A stretch of 64,000 bases of DNA, taken from assembly GCF_014202275.1 (NCBI RefSeq), contig NZ_JACHGF010000002.1, forward strand, positions 1,017,356 through 1,081,355, written 5' to 3'. Below the pieces are notes generated by a model. That model saw nothing but the letters and a program-made list of their open reading frames with translations, had not been told where the DNA came from and did not search any database. The DNA comes from Rhabdobacter roseus. Its GTDB lineage: Bacteria; Bacteroidota; Bacteroidia; Cytophagales; Spirosomataceae. The translations under genes and the position numbers were made by a program. Below are positions 27,318 to 38,500 of this stretch, piece by piece. How positions within the stretch are numbered: the stretch's first letter is position 1; every line of letters starts with the position of its first letter.

Positions 27318-27339
27318 TACCCGGCCGTGGAGCCGGGTA
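27318..27339 (+). promoter_or_regulatory. Hairpin in the FecR-SusC leader
   Basis: A perfect 8-bp stem, TACCCGGC-cgtgga-GCCGGGTA, in the 162-bp gap before SusC, with no T-tract. It may set the expression ratio between the regulator and the abundant transporter, as processing or stability structures do elsewhere. Confidence 0.4.
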
Positions 27340-27436
27340 AAGTCAAAGATGAAACGTTTTACCGGACTGGTCTGAAGCTTGGAACCAAAGGGCCAGCTCG
27401 GTGAGCATACAGATTAACCTTTAACATTTCAAAACT

Positions 27437-30400
27437 ATGAAAAAAACGCTTACCAAAATCGGTAGGGTGCTTTATTATGTCCAATCAGCGATGAAGTACA
27501 GCGCTTTTCTTTTTGCCATCGTGTGCTCCGTGACTTCCATGTCGATCGCCCGGGATTCCTACGGACAACAGCTGCTGGACACACCCGTGTCGGTGCAGTT
27601 CACCAACGCCACGCTCAGCGAGGCTTTACACCATATTGCCCAGCAAACCCGCGTGCAATTTGTGTTTGTCGGGGCGGAACCGATGGAGAAAAAAACCACC
27701 AGCTTAAAAGTCAATAAGCAGTCGCTGCGGACCGTTCTGCCCCGCTTGCTACAGCCCTTTGGGTTATCCTACCAGGTAATCGAAAACCGGATTGTCATCA
27801 AAGGTCCGGCGTCACTACCGGCGGGCGAAAAAGAAGAGTCGGGCACACTACAACCCATCCCCCAGGAAGCCCGGTCGCAGTTTCACGTCTCTCCGGAGCT
27901 GCGGCGCCCGAATTCGCCGGTTATCCAAATTCCTTCGTACCTACCCATTCGTATAACCGGACGGGTTAGCGATGAAAAAGGAGGCGCTTTGCCGGGGGTG
28001 AATATTATCATCCAAGGCACTCCCCAGGGTACCACTACAGACAGCGACGGGAATTTCCAGCTCGAAGTACCTGATGAAAGGACCGTTTTAGTCTTTTCAT
28101 TTGTAGGGTACATGAGCCAAGAGGTACCCGTGGGCAATAAAACAAAGCTGGAAATAAAGCTGGCGGTAGACGAAAGGGCTCTGGAAGAAGTAGTGGTAGT
28201 CGGCTTTGGCGAACGGAGAAGAAAGGACCTGACCGGCTCGGTTTCCACCGTGACGGCAGAAGCCATTGAAAAGATCGGTACGGCTTCGCCGCAGTTTGCC
28301 CTACAGGGGAATGCGACCGGCGTGAGGGTCATCAATACCAGCGGGAACCCCAATGACGCTCCGCAAATATTTGTAAGGGGCATTGGTACCTGGAATGGCG
28401 ATTCACAACCCCTCTACGTAGTAGACGGGCAGATTCTGGAGCCTCCCCGCGCCGGCAATGAAGACGAAATCAGCGGCGGTGGACTGAATACCCCACCCAA
28501 CCTGTTCAACCTCATCAATCCCAACGACATTGAATCCATCTCGGTCTTGAAGGATGCCTCCGCCGCCGCGGTGTACGGGAGCCGGGCCGCCAACGGCGTG
28601 GTATTGATTACTACCAAAAAAGGGAAACGGGGCGCGCCATCGGTTGAATTCAGTACCCGGTTGGGCATAAAAAATACGCCTACCTACTCCATGCTGAATA
28701 CGCCGCAATTCGTTGATCTCACTCGTGAAATGTTTACCAATTCCACCAATCCGGATGTGTCGGTGGAAAGAAACCTGTACGGAAGGCAAGAACCCAACGA
28801 CGCCGTGCGCCTGACGAGCTTCAGCCCACAGTTTGATCCCGAAAGCCCTTACTTCCTGGGCAATAGCCCCACCTACAACTGGCAGGATGCGCTCGTGAAC
28901 CGCAATGCCCCTAACCAAACCTACGATGTAAAAGTGTCGGGAGCCAATGACCGGGTAGACTACTACATCTCGGCCGGATTGATGGAACAAGAAGGATTGG
29001 TGAACCGCAATAATTTCAGACGCTATACCGGGGCTATTAATTTGAATGTAAAAGTGACCGACTGGTTAAAAGTAGGGGTAAACTACAAGTACACCAGTCA
29101 GTTGTCAACGGACTATGGTGGAGACATCCTGACGGTCGCAACTGCTCCTCCCTGGCAGCCCCTTTACGATGCCAACAACCGCTACGGTTACGCGCCGGTG
29201 CTGGACCCGTATCGATTTGGCAACGCCTGGCAAGGAATCAGAATTTATGGACAAGGCTCCAAGAGTAATGCGTTAGCGCTCAGCGATTTAAATCACGGTA
29301 GTTTTGACATCAACCGGAGCCTTGGACAGTTTTACGTGGAAGTCAGCCCCTTGGCAGGTTTAAAGTTCCGGGGAAGCCTGAATCTGGACTATTCCAAGCA
29401 GGATCGGTTTAGCCTGGCGGCCTTTAGTATTTCCAACGTTTTCAGAATCGATGGGCGCGACCCGAGAACCGAAAGCCCGAATGCGCCGAATAGCCTGGGA
29501 CGGATGGAGCACCGGATCAACAATACCTTCAATTTCCAGTCTGATTTCACGACTTCCTATACCCGCACGTTTGCCAACAAACATAACCTGGATCTTACGG
29601 CTGCCGTGCAGGATCAGCGCCATAGTCGGGAATTTGTCAATCTTAGTTCGGAAAACCTGACCTACCTGACCGAAGACCCTAAAAATACGGGCTACGGTAA
29701 CGACCTGGCCAACAACAGTTCCATCTACGGTCGTTCCATGCGTTTCTGGTTTGGTTTGGTTGGACGGGCAAGCTACAACTATGACTCCAAATACTACCTG
29801 GACTTTTCGTACCGGCGGGACGCCAGCAACGGATTTGATAAAGCGTATCGGTGGGGCAATTTTTATTCTATAGCGGGTGCCTGGCGCATCAGTAACGAAT
29901 CCTTTTTTAACCTCCCCTTTGTGGACGATCTAAAAATACGGGGTGGTTGGGGACAGGCCGGGAATGATCAGGCCGCCGTGGGTCGCTACGCCTTTCTTTC
30001 TAGGGTTAATACAGGGCTGACCTCCTACCGCTGGGGCTCGGGGGCCGGCAATGCCATTGGCAACATCAGCCTGGGGGCCATGGTCAATGACTTTCCCAAC
30101 CCGGCCTTGTCGTGGGAAGTGTCCACCACTACCTACCTGGGGCTGGATGCTTACCTGCTGAAAAACAAAATGAACGTAACCCTGGAATGGTACAACCGGG
30201 TGACGAGTGGCATTCTTCAAACCGTGGATCTTCCCCTTTCGGTAGGAACCAACAACCCTTTGTTCAACATTGGGGAGATGGAGAATAAGGGGCTGGATGT
30301 CTTGGTAGGCTATTCAAATAACATCCGCGATTTTTCCTATAATATTTCGGGCAATATCAGTTTTGTACGAAACCGGGTAACCAAGCTGTACCAAGGACAG

Positions 30401-31171
30401 CCGCTGTTTATTGCTGGCTTGTTGGAAAGAAACCCGGCCGATATTGCCCGCATTGAGGAAGGCCGCTCGGTGGGGGTGATTTGGGGGTACAAGGTGGGAG
30501 GTATCTTCCAATCCCAGGACGAAATCGATGCGCACTTTGCCAATACGCCGGATAGCAACGTAGGAAATATCAATTTCGTCGAACCGGGCGATATGTATTT
30601 TCAGGACATCCACGGCAACCCCACCGAAACGGAACGTTTTTACAGCAAAACGCCGGATGGCCGGATTAACGAAAATGACCGCACCGAAATTGGGAACACC
30701 ATTCCCGGCTATACGTACGGGTTTAACCTGAGCCTGGCCTGGAAAGGATTCGATATTTCTACCAGCTTTTACGGAGAAGGCGACGTGCAGAAGATCAACT
30801 TCGAACGCCGTAGCATGGAAGCGATGTCGGGGGGTGGCCCCAACTACATGGCCACGACGCTTGACCGCTGGACTCCGGAAAACCGGCAGAGCGGCATGCC
30901 CAGAGCTGTTTTTGGCGATCCCGCCGGAAACAACCGTATCTCGGACCGCTGGGTAGAAAGTGCGGCTTTTTTCCGACTCAACAACTGGCAGCTTGGCTAT
31001 ACCGTTCCGACGATGGCCCTGTCCAAAATCAACAACGTGGTTCGGTCGCTGCGGTTTTATGTGGGCGGAGAAAACAACCTCTACCTGTTTCGCTGGACCG
31101 GCATCGACCCTGTCAATGGCTCCTTTCCCCTGCCGCGCACCTTCAGTGTGGGCTTGAATGTTAGATTTTAA
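27437..31171 (+). CDS. SusC-like TonB-dependent transporter with STN signalling domain
   Basis: 1244 residues. A long signal region (to about 44) is followed by a secretin/TonB N-terminal STN domain (about 50-115, FTNATLSEALHHIAQQTRVQ), which receives FecR. Next come a carboxypeptidase-like regulatory domain (about 172-245, GRVSDEKGGALPGVNIIIQG), TonB box/plug (VVVVGFGERRRKDLTGSVST, with ISVLKDASAAAVYGSRAANG) and a beta-barrel ending in Phe (GLNVRF). Imports oligosaccharides or other large substrates with the SusD lid. GTAC-centred words stop abruptly after 28390 in this gene. Confidence 0.93.
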   Translation: MKKTLTKIGRVLYYVQSAMKYSAFLFAIVCSVTSMSIARDSYGQQLLDTPVSVQFTNATLSEALHHIAQQTRVQFVFVGAEPMEKKTTSLKVNKQSLRTVLPRLLQPFGLSYQVIENRIVIKGPASLPAGEKEESGTLQPIPQEARSQFHVSPELRRPNSPVIQIPSYLPIRITGRVSDEKGGALPGVNIIIQGTPQGTTTDSDGNFQLEVPDERTVLVFSFVGYMSQEVPVGNKTKLEIKLAVDERALEEVVVVGFGERRRKDLTGSVSTVTAEAIEKIGTASPQFALQGNATGVRVINTSGNPNDAPQIFVRGIGTWNGDSQPLYVVDGQILEPPRAGNEDEISGGGLNTPPNLFNLINPNDIESISVLKDASAAAVYGSRAANGVVLITTKKGKRGAPSVEFSTRLGIKNTPTYSMLNTPQFVDLTREMFTNSTNPDVSVERNLYGRQEPNDAVRLTSFSPQFDPESPYFLGNSPTYNWQDALVNRNAPNQTYDVKVSGANDRVDYYISAGLMEQEGLVNRNNFRRYTGAINLNVKVTDWLKVGVNYKYTSQLSTDYGGDILTVATAPPWQPLYDANNRYGYAPVLDPYRFGNAWQGIRIYGQGSKSNALALSDLNHGSFDINRSLGQFYVEVSPLAGLKFRGSLNLDYSKQDRFSLAAFSISNVFRIDGRDPRTESPNAPNSLGRMEHRINNTFNFQSDFTTSYTRTFANKHNLDLTAAVQDQRHSREFVNLSSENLTYLTEDPKNTGYGNDLANNSSIYGRSMRFWFGLVGRASYNYDSKYYLDFSYRRDASNGFDKAYRWGNFYSIAGAWRISNESFFNLPFVDDLKIRGGWGQAGNDQAAVGRYAFLSRVNTGLTSYRWGSGAGNAIGNISLGAMVNDFPNPALSWEVSTTTYLGLDAYLLKNKMNVTLEWYNRVTSGILQTVDLPLSVGTNNPLFNIGEMENKGLDVLVGYSNNIRDFSYNISGNISFVRNRVTKLYQGQPLFIAGLLERNPADIARIEEGRSVGVIWGYKVGGIFQSQDEIDAHFANTPDSNVGNINFVEPGDMYFQDIHGNPTETERFYSKTPDGRINENDRTEIGNTIPGYTYGFNLSLAWKGFDISTSFYGEGDVQKINFERRSMEAMSGGGPNYMATTLDRWTPENRQSGMPRAVFGDPAGNNRISDRWVESAAFFRLNNWQLGYTVPTMALSKINNVVRSLRFYVGGENNLYLFRWTGIDPVNGSFPLPRTFSVGLNVRF

Positions 31172-31194
31172 ATTTTCCCCATAAAACGATTCTC

Positions 31195-32775
31195 ATGAAA
31201 CATATACTAAAAAATGCGGGGTTCTTGCTTTGCCTCCTTTTATGTAGTTGCGACCCTACCCTAGTAGACGAGCCTACGCTCAGCCCCACCGAGGTGAGCT
31301 ATTTTTCCAACGTCGTTGAGTTCCGGTCTCAACTCACCAGCGTGTACGCAACTCTATATGACGACTACCATTTTGCCGCCACCGGTTATAACGGCTGGGT
31401 AGCTTCCACCTGGCTGCTACCGGGAGATGACCTGACCGAGTCCTTGGGCATACGTACCTCCGTGGAATTGTTCGACGGCACCCTAAACCCCAACAACGCC
31501 CAACTGCGCTCCCAATTTACGTCCTGCTATAAGTTGATTGCCCGGGCCAATGTGGCGATCGAAAAAACCCGCACGGTGGATTATTCCGGCTTTCCCGAAG
31601 GCGTCGAGGAGATTGCCCGTATGGAAGGAGAAGCGTTGTTTCTACGTGGCTATGCCTACTTCAAACTGTTTAATATTTTCGGGTCGGTTCCGTTGGTTAT
31701 CAAGCGCCTGCAAACTCCCGAAGAAACCAACACCCCCAAAAGTCCGGCGCTGGATATTATTTCTCAGGTAATTCTGGACACCAAGGCGGCGATTCCGGTT
31801 TTACCCGAATCCTGGGAACCCATTTACCGGGGCCGGATTACCAAAAACGCCGCCCGGGGACTACTGGCCAAAGCGTTGGTTTTTCGGGGAAATCATACCG
31901 GAAATACGGCTGATTTTACGGAAGCCCTGGCCGTTTTTCAGACCATTACGGCACAACTGGTGCCCGACTACCTCGATAATTTTCGGGCTTCTACTGAAAA
32001 CAATGCCGAATCCCTGTTTGAAGTGCAGGCGGCCGTGCCCAGTAGTACCAACAACAACCTCAACCTGGCCAACGACGGAGCCTGGCGGGGCGTGGAAAAC
32101 ATGAGTGTTTACAGAGGATTCATGATGGAATTTGGGGGCCGAGGCGATTTCAACGATGCTTCTTCCACCAAATTTCTCATTACGGAGAAACTGCGCACGC
32201 AGCACGGGGATGATCCCAGAATTAAGGTTTTCTTATCCGCTACCGATGGTTTTCAGGGGCGTATTTTTCAAAAGTACAACAAGCCAAATGGTACCAACCA
32301 GCTATCTGGCTTTCACGGCGGATCGGTCAATAACGAGCGTATCCTGCGCTACGCCGACTTGAAGCTCATTGCCGCCGAGGCCGCCCTTAAAACCGGCCAG
32401 GCCGCCGTCGCCATCCAGCACGTGAACGACGTCCGGCAGCGGGCCCGGACGTGGGGCATCGAGGCGGGATTGGCAGAAAGTACCTCCCTGCCCCCGTATC
32501 CGGCGGGCGAAACAAACGCTACCACCATCATGCAATGGATCATGAACGAACGCTACGTGGAGCTGGCCGGTGAAGGCCACCGCTGGTGGGACCTGGTCCG
32601 CTGGCATAAAGGCGGAAGCCTCAACCTGGCGGGCTGGACCGGGGGCCTATCCGGCTTCAGTACCAACCTGGCCTCTCCGGTGCAGTTTGACGTCAACAAG
32701 CATTTGGTCTTCCCGCTGCCGCAGACGGAGATTGACCGCAACAGCAACATTCAGGAAAACAACCCCGGCTACTAA
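31195..32775 (+). CDS. SusD/RagB-like nutrient-binding lipoprotein
   Basis: 526 residues with a lipoprotein signal (lipobox LLCSC, Cys19). N-terminal SusD-like helical/TPR region, then the SusD C-terminal region with NERYVELAGEGHRWWDLVRW and a terminal PLPQTEIDRNSNIQENNPGY typical of the family. Forms the extracellular lid over the SusC barrel encoded 23 bp upstream. A strong terminator follows, closing the operon. Confidence 0.93.
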   Translation: MKHILKNAGFLLCLLLCSCDPTLVDEPTLSPTEVSYFSNVVEFRSQLTSVYATLYDDYHFAATGYNGWVASTWLLPGDDLTESLGIRTSVELFDGTLNPNNAQLRSQFTSCYKLIARANVAIEKTRTVDYSGFPEGVEEIARMEGEALFLRGYAYFKLFNIFGSVPLVIKRLQTPEETNTPKSPALDIISQVILDTKAAIPVLPESWEPIYRGRITKNAARGLLAKALVFRGNHTGNTADFTEALAVFQTITAQLVPDYLDNFRASTENNAESLFEVQAAVPSSTNNNLNLANDGAWRGVENMSVYRGFMMEFGGRGDFNDASSTKFLITEKLRTQHGDDPRIKVFLSATDGFQGRIFQKYNKPNGTNQLSGFHGGSVNNERILRYADLKLIAAEAALKTGQAAVAIQHVNDVRQRARTWGIEAGLAESTSLPPYPAGETNATTIMQWIMNERYVELAGEGHRWWDLVRWHKGGSLNLAGWTGGLSGFSTNLASPVQFDVNKHLVFPLPQTEIDRNSNIQENNPGY

Positions 32776-32866
32776 ATGGATCAGGCAGAGTACATATTCC
32801 ATTTCCTCGCTTCCGTAGGTTGAGAATGAAGCTACCAAGAAGATCGCATCCTTAATGAAGCTCGTT

Positions 32867-32909
32867 GGGGAAAGGCCACGCTACCCAGCGGTTGGCCTTT
32901 CCCCTTTTT
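32867..32909 (+). terminator. Intrinsic terminator after the SusCD operon
   Basis: A perfect 12-bp stem, GGGGAAAGGCCA / TGGCCTTTCCCC, with a 14-nt loop, followed by TTTTT. Confidence 0.9.
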
Positions 32910-33037
32910 AGCAGCAAATTTTTTCAGACTTTCCCATCCGGTAGTAGCGGCATACAGGTACCTAAAAGTACCTTGGCGGCATAAGTAGTTTAGCCACCAG
33001 AAAACTCTTATAGCTGAACCAATTTTACTCAACCTAA

Positions 33038-33093
33038 AAAGTACCCTTTTAGGACAGGCCAGGATACTCCTTTGAATAAATGAAGGGTACTTT
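33038..33093. repeat. Inverted pair of the GTAC word
   Basis: AAAGTACCCTT (33038-33048) and AAGGGTACTTT (33083-33093) are perfect 11-bp inverted repeats 34 bp apart in the 383-bp gap before the GH78 gene. Two more copies lie at about 32957-32976 (aggtacctaaaagtacctt). No gene is seen in this gap. Confidence 0.6.
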
Positions 33094-33158
33094 GGGCCTT
33101 TTTGATTGCTAAGATTTCTCTTTAGAAAGTACCCTGACTCACCCTTGCTCGTTTTAGT

Positions 33159-35555
33159 ATGACACGATTCTTTCTAGTACTGACCTTTTTTTTCGCCTTG
33201 ACCGCCACCGCCCAAACGCCCATGCGGGAGTTTTCGCCTTTTTATAAAGCCGCCGAAGGTACCAACCCGGCCCTGCTGCGCAACGGCTGGAAGTCGCGCT
33301 GGATTGGCCACCCCACCACCGACCCCACGGCCTTTGGCGTGTACCATTTCCGCAAAACCCTTACGTTCGATACCAAGCCGGGTACCTTCGTGGTACACGT
33401 ATCCGCCGACAACCGCTACCGGCTCTACGTCAATGGCCAGGAAGTAGCCAAGGGCCCGGCGCGGGGCGACAAGGCCCACTGGCGCTACGAAACCATCGAC
33501 CTGGCGCCTCACCTGGTAGCCGGGCGCAACGTCATCGCCGCCGAGGTGTGGAATTTTGCCAAAGACGCGCCCCTGGCTCAAATCTCCCACCACACGGGTT
33601 TTATCATGCAGGGCAACGGCGAGGCCGAACAAGTCATCAACTCCAACGACAGCTGGCTCGTGACCCAAAACCAGGCCTACACGCCCATTCCCTTCGGGCC
33701 CATTGCGTTCCGGGGCTACTACGTGGTAGGACCGGGCGAGATGGTCGACGCCGGCAAGTACCCCTGGGGCTGGCAAAATGCTGATTTTGACGATAGCCCG
33801 TGGCAAAAAGCCCGCATCTTTGGGCCGGGTGCGCCCTACGGCCTGAGCATGGACAGCCAGTGGGGGCTGGTACCTCGGCCCATTCCGGCCATGGAAGAGT
33901 ACCCCGTCCGGATTCCTAAAATAGCCCGCACGACGCTCGGGAACCTGGACACCGGTTTTCTGGCCGGTACGAAGGACCTCACCATCCCCGCCCGCACCAA
34001 AGGTACCTTGCTGCTGGACCAAACCTACCTCACCAACGCCTACCCGCACTTGCTCGTGAGTAAAGGAAAAGGCGCGGAAGTGAAGCTTACCTACCAGGAA
34101 GCCCTCTACGACAAGGATTGGAAAAAAGGCCACCGCGACGAGATTGAGGGCAAGGAGATCACGGGCCACTACGACATCTTCCGGCCCGACGGCGGCGCGC
34201 GGCGGCAGTTCCGGCCGCTGTGGTTTCGGACCTACCGCTACCTGCAGCTGGACATCGAGACGCAGGACGAGCCGCTCGTGATCCACGACCTGTACGGTAT
34301 GTTCACGGGCTACCCTTTTGAAGAAAAAGGTAGTTTCCAGAGCAACGATCCGGTCCTGAGCCAGATCTGGAACGTGGGCTGGCGCACGGCCCGGCTTTGT
34401 GCCATCGAAACCTACGTAGACTGCCCCTACTGGGAGCAGCTGCAGTACATTGGCGACACGCGCATTCAGGCGCTGATTTCGCTCTACGTCTCGGGCGACG
34501 ACCGCCTCGTGCGGCAGTCGCTCATGCATTTCGACGAGTCGCGCATTCCGGAGGGGCTCACGGCCAGTAGGTACCCGCACGCGCTGCAGCAGCTTATTCC
34601 GCCCTACTCGCTCTTCCACATCGCCATGATCCACGACTACTCCATGTACCGCGACGACCTGCCCTTCGTACGCTCGCTGTACCCCGGCGTGCAGAGCATC
34701 CTGAGCTGGTACGAGCGCTACGTGGATAAAAACGGGATGTTGGCCAACCTACCCTGGTGGAATTTTGTGGATCACCGCTCGTTTCACGGCAAAGAGAAGC
34801 AGCCCATTGGCAAAGATGAACAGTCGGCCAATATTACGCTCCAGTACGCCTACGCCCTCAACTACGCCGCCGAGCTGGCCAAAGCGCTGGGCTACCCCCA
34901 CGATGCCCAGAAGTACCTGGAGCAGTCGGCCAAATTAAAAAAAGCCACTTACGCCCTCTGCTGGGACGCGGGACGCGGCCTGCTCGCCGACACGCCCGAG
35001 AAGAAATTCTTCAGCCAGCACGCCAATCTTTTTGCCATCCTGACCAACACCGTGCCCCAGGCCCAGCAAGCGGCCCTGATGAAAAAACTGCTGGCCGACC
35101 AGAGCCTGACCAAAACGACTATTTACTTTGATTTTTATACCAATCGGGCCCTGGAAAAAGTAGGCATGGCCGATACCTACCTGGACCACCTCCAGCCCTG
35201 GAAAAACATGCTGGGCATGGGCCTGACTACCTTCGCCGAAATGGAAGACCCTACCCGCTCCGACTGCCACGCCTGGAGCGCCAGCCCCAACTACGACCTG
35301 CTGGCGACCGTCTGTGGCATCAAGCCCGGTAGCGCTGGCTTCGGGAGCGTCCGGATCGAGCCCGCGCTGGGTACTTTGCAGCAGGCTTCGGGCAAGGTAC
35401 CCCACCCGGCTGGCACTATTGAGGTGAGCTACACCCGCGAAGCCAACGGAAAGCTAAAGGCCGAAATCACGCTGCCCCCCACGCTCACGGGTGCTTTTGT
35501 CTGGAAGGGGCAGTCCGTGCCGCTCAAAGCGGGTAAGCAGGTACTTAGCCGGTAG
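33159..35555 (+). CDS. Alpha-L-rhamnosidase-like glycoside hydrolase (GH78)
   Basis: 798 residues with a signal peptide (ending TATAQ). An N-terminal carbohydrate-binding-like beta domain (FVVHVSADNRYRLYVNGQEV) precedes the alpha/alpha-barrel catalytic domain, whose signature DCPYWEQLQYIGDTRIQ corresponds to the GH78 CPxRxExxGWxGD motif. A C-terminal beta-sandwich ends GTIEVSYTREANGKLKAEI. It would release terminal alpha-L-rhamnose from plant or microbial polysaccharides. Position next to locus 1 SusCD suggests a shared substrate. The divergence in the signature leaves specificity open. Confidence 0.82.
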   Translation: MTRFFLVLTFFFALTATAQTPMREFSPFYKAAEGTNPALLRNGWKSRWIGHPTTDPTAFGVYHFRKTLTFDTKPGTFVVHVSADNRYRLYVNGQEVAKGPARGDKAHWRYETIDLAPHLVAGRNVIAAEVWNFAKDAPLAQISHHTGFIMQGNGEAEQVINSNDSWLVTQNQAYTPIPFGPIAFRGYYVVGPGEMVDAGKYPWGWQNADFDDSPWQKARIFGPGAPYGLSMDSQWGLVPRPIPAMEEYPVRIPKIARTTLGNLDTGFLAGTKDLTIPARTKGTLLLDQTYLTNAYPHLLVSKGKGAEVKLTYQEALYDKDWKKGHRDEIEGKEITGHYDIFRPDGGARRQFRPLWFRTYRYLQLDIETQDEPLVIHDLYGMFTGYPFEEKGSFQSNDPVLSQIWNVGWRTARLCAIETYVDCPYWEQLQYIGDTRIQALISLYVSGDDRLVRQSLMHFDESRIPEGLTASRYPHALQQLIPPYSLFHIAMIHDYSMYRDDLPFVRSLYPGVQSILSWYERYVDKNGMLANLPWWNFVDHRSFHGKEKQPIGKDEQSANITLQYAYALNYAAELAKALGYPHDAQKYLEQSAKLKKATYALCWDAGRGLLADTPEKKFFSQHANLFAILTNTVPQAQQAALMKKLLADQSLTKTTIYFDFYTNRALEKVGMADTYLDHLQPWKNMLGMGLTTFAEMEDPTRSDCHAWSASPNYDLLATVCGIKPGSAGFGSVRIEPALGTLQQASGKVPHPAGTIEVSYTREANGKLKAEITLPPTLTGAFVWKGQSVPLKAGKQVLSR

Positions 35556-35587
35556 CTTCGTTGGAGGGTACTTACCCTACATGGGAC

Positions 35588-38500
35588 TTACTGCGGGAGG
35601 TACTTTACGGGTACTTTCAACGAAAAACATTGCAAAGTACCCCCGTTATTGGCTACCAGCATCCGGCTCGCATCCAGCCGCCGGACGTAGCGCGCGTCCT
35701 GGTCGGCTTTAATACCGCTGGCTTGGGCCGGAGTGAAGCCACCCTTTCCGTCGCCGAGCAGTAAAGTACCCCTGGAGGCATCGTACCAGCCCCCGATGGT
35801 TTCGCTGCCGTAGAAGTTTCCCACCAGCAGGGCATCCAGGTACCCGTCGTGGTTGAAGTCGCCCGGCAGGATGTCAAACACCGGCGACTGCTGTACTTCC
35901 AGCGGCAACGGTACCGCCCTAAAGGTACCTTGGCCGGTATTTTCGTAGTACATGCTTCGGAGCTCCTGACACGCCAGGTGGTGCGCCCCGTTGATTTCTT
36001 CCTGGGTAAAGGATTCGTCAAAGGTAGCCTGGGCGTAGGAAGCATAGCTGGGAAAACGCTTCTTGACGGAGGGCATCTGGAGCGCCAGTAGGTCGCGCGG
36101 GGGAATGAGTACCCGGCGGCCCTGAATATACTGCGTCATCACCGGATCGACTTTCCCGTTTTGGTCAAAATCGGCGGCAAAGATCTCCAAGGGGTACTTG
36201 GCACTGGCGCGGTACTTGGTGTTGAGGCCCAGGTTGCCCACCATCAGGTCCAGATCGCCGTCGCCGTCCCAGTCTTCGATGGCCAGGACATTCCACCAGC
36301 CCGCGGAGTTTGGCAGGGTACTTTGGGGCGTTAAGCGCAGGTGTTTTCCCCGCTCATTTTTAAAAAGCTGAATGGGCATCCACTCGCCCGCCAGGGCCAG
36401 TTCAGGGTACCCGTCGCCGTCGAAGTCGGCCCAGGCGGCGGTGCTCACCAGGCCTATGTTTTGGAGCTCGGGGGCCATTCTTTCCGTGGCATCCACCAAA
36501 GCACCTCCTTCATTGAGCAAAAGAAAGCTCCGCCCCGGCAAGGGGTACTTGCCGGGCTCAAGCCTTCCTCCGCGAAAAAGATCCAGGTCGCCATCAGCGT
36601 CAATATCGGCCACGACTACGCAGGAGCCACTGCTGGTGATGGGGGGTAGTTTGCCCGTCGAGAAATATCCTTTTCCGTCGTTCAGGTAAAGTTGATCCTG
36701 GTACATTTCCGAGGAGCCCTCAGCCTGGCTCCCGCCGCTGACTACGTACAGATCCAGGTCCTGATCGCCGTCCACGTCGAAAAACACCGCCGCTACTGCT
36801 TCGCAGCCAAGTACCTTGGGTACTTTACGAGGCAGGAAGGTACCTTGGGGCTGTTGCAGGTAAAGTACCCCCGCCCGGCCCGCGTCCGCCCCGACGTAAA
36901 AATCCGGCAGTCCGTCGCCGTTGACATCGCCCACGGCCAGCGCCGGGCCAAACTGGGAATGCTTGTGCGGAAGTAGCGGAGTGCGGTTAAAATCGTTGAA
37001 TTCGTTCTCGAGGTGCTGGTAGTCAATGCCCGTTTGGGCGGAACTGAGCTCAGTAAAGTACCCCAAAGTACCCAGCCGCGAGCCAGGTACTTCCTGCCAG
37101 GTACCTTGCGGCTGGTAGGCAAGGCGAAGTACCTGATCAGCCGCCACGTTTCGAAGTACCTGGTACTTTTGGTTAGTCCAAACAACCACCACCGAATCTA
37201 CCCGCGGCTCCGGCCCCAGCCCAAAGTGCAGTACTGGCTCCACCGACGACACAAAACCGCGCACCGGGCTCAGCTCGGCGTATTGCGGCTTCCCATTGAC
37301 GTACAGATACACCTTGGTACCCACCGGGCTAGGTACCTCCGGCTGCGGCTGGACAGCCACACGAAGCCAATGATTCGTTGGGGCCTTGGCCTGGTTCAGG
37401 GTATTTTCGTAGAAAAAAGCCTCTTCGTCAATATTATTAATGACCAAATCCAGATCTCCGTCGTTATCGAAATCGGCGTAGGCCACGCCATTGGAAAAGC
37501 TGGGTGCCGTAAAACCCCAGGCGGCCGATCGATCCTCGAAGATCGGCTCGCCGGTATTGCGGTAGCAAAAATTAGGTAGTTTCACCTCAGGTAGCGTCCT
37601 CAGCTGGCGCAGGGCGTTCTGCTGATGTACCTGGGCTTCGCCAAAACCTCCTTCGCCCAGCGTAGCCAGGTAGGCCACGAAGTCGAGGTTGGTGATGTCG
37701 CGGCGGTAGCCGTTGGTAATGAACAGGTCGCGGTGGCCATCGTTGTCGAAGTCGGCCCAAAGTGGAGCCCAGCTCCAGTCGGTTTTGTCTACGCCCGCCA
37801 GCTGGGAAATCTCCACAAAGGTACCTTCGCCGGTATTACGTTGCAGCGTATTGCGCATGTACTGGGGCTGGTAGCCATTTTTCAGGTCCATCCCAAAGCG
37901 CGTGTGGTTGGAGCCGGGCAGCATCATTTTCTGGCGCTCGTTGGTATTGGGCAGCATGTCTACTACCATTATATCCGGGCGGGCGTCGTTGTCCATGTCG
38001 GCAATGTCCACGCCCATGGCGTTGTAGGTTTGGTGCTTGAGGTACTTGGCGGCCTGGTTGGTGAAGGTACCGTCCTGGTTGTTGATCCAGACCAGGTCGT
38101 TGGACAGGAAGTCGTTGGCGCAGTAAATATCTTCCCAGCCGTCCTGGTTGAGATCACTCACGCACAGGCCCAGCCCGTAGCCTTCCATGAGAATACCCGC
38201 CTCGGCCGACACGTTTTTAAAAACCGGATGACCGTCGGCTCCCAGCCCTTGGTTGCGGTAGAGACGATCCGTGGAAGCGGCTTCGCCCCGGATGCGTTTG
38301 GGCCGGATGGCGTTGCGGTTGTGGCGGTCGAGGGCGTTGGTCAATACGTAAGCGTCCAGGTCGTCGTCGTGGTCGTAGTCCAAAAAGGCCGTTTGGGTAC
38401 TGTAGCCCAGGTCGGCCAGGCCGTAGGCCGACGCTTGTTCTTTAAAGTGAAGTTGCCCGGCGGCATTTTTTCCCTGATTAATAAAGAGTAAGTTGGCGCG

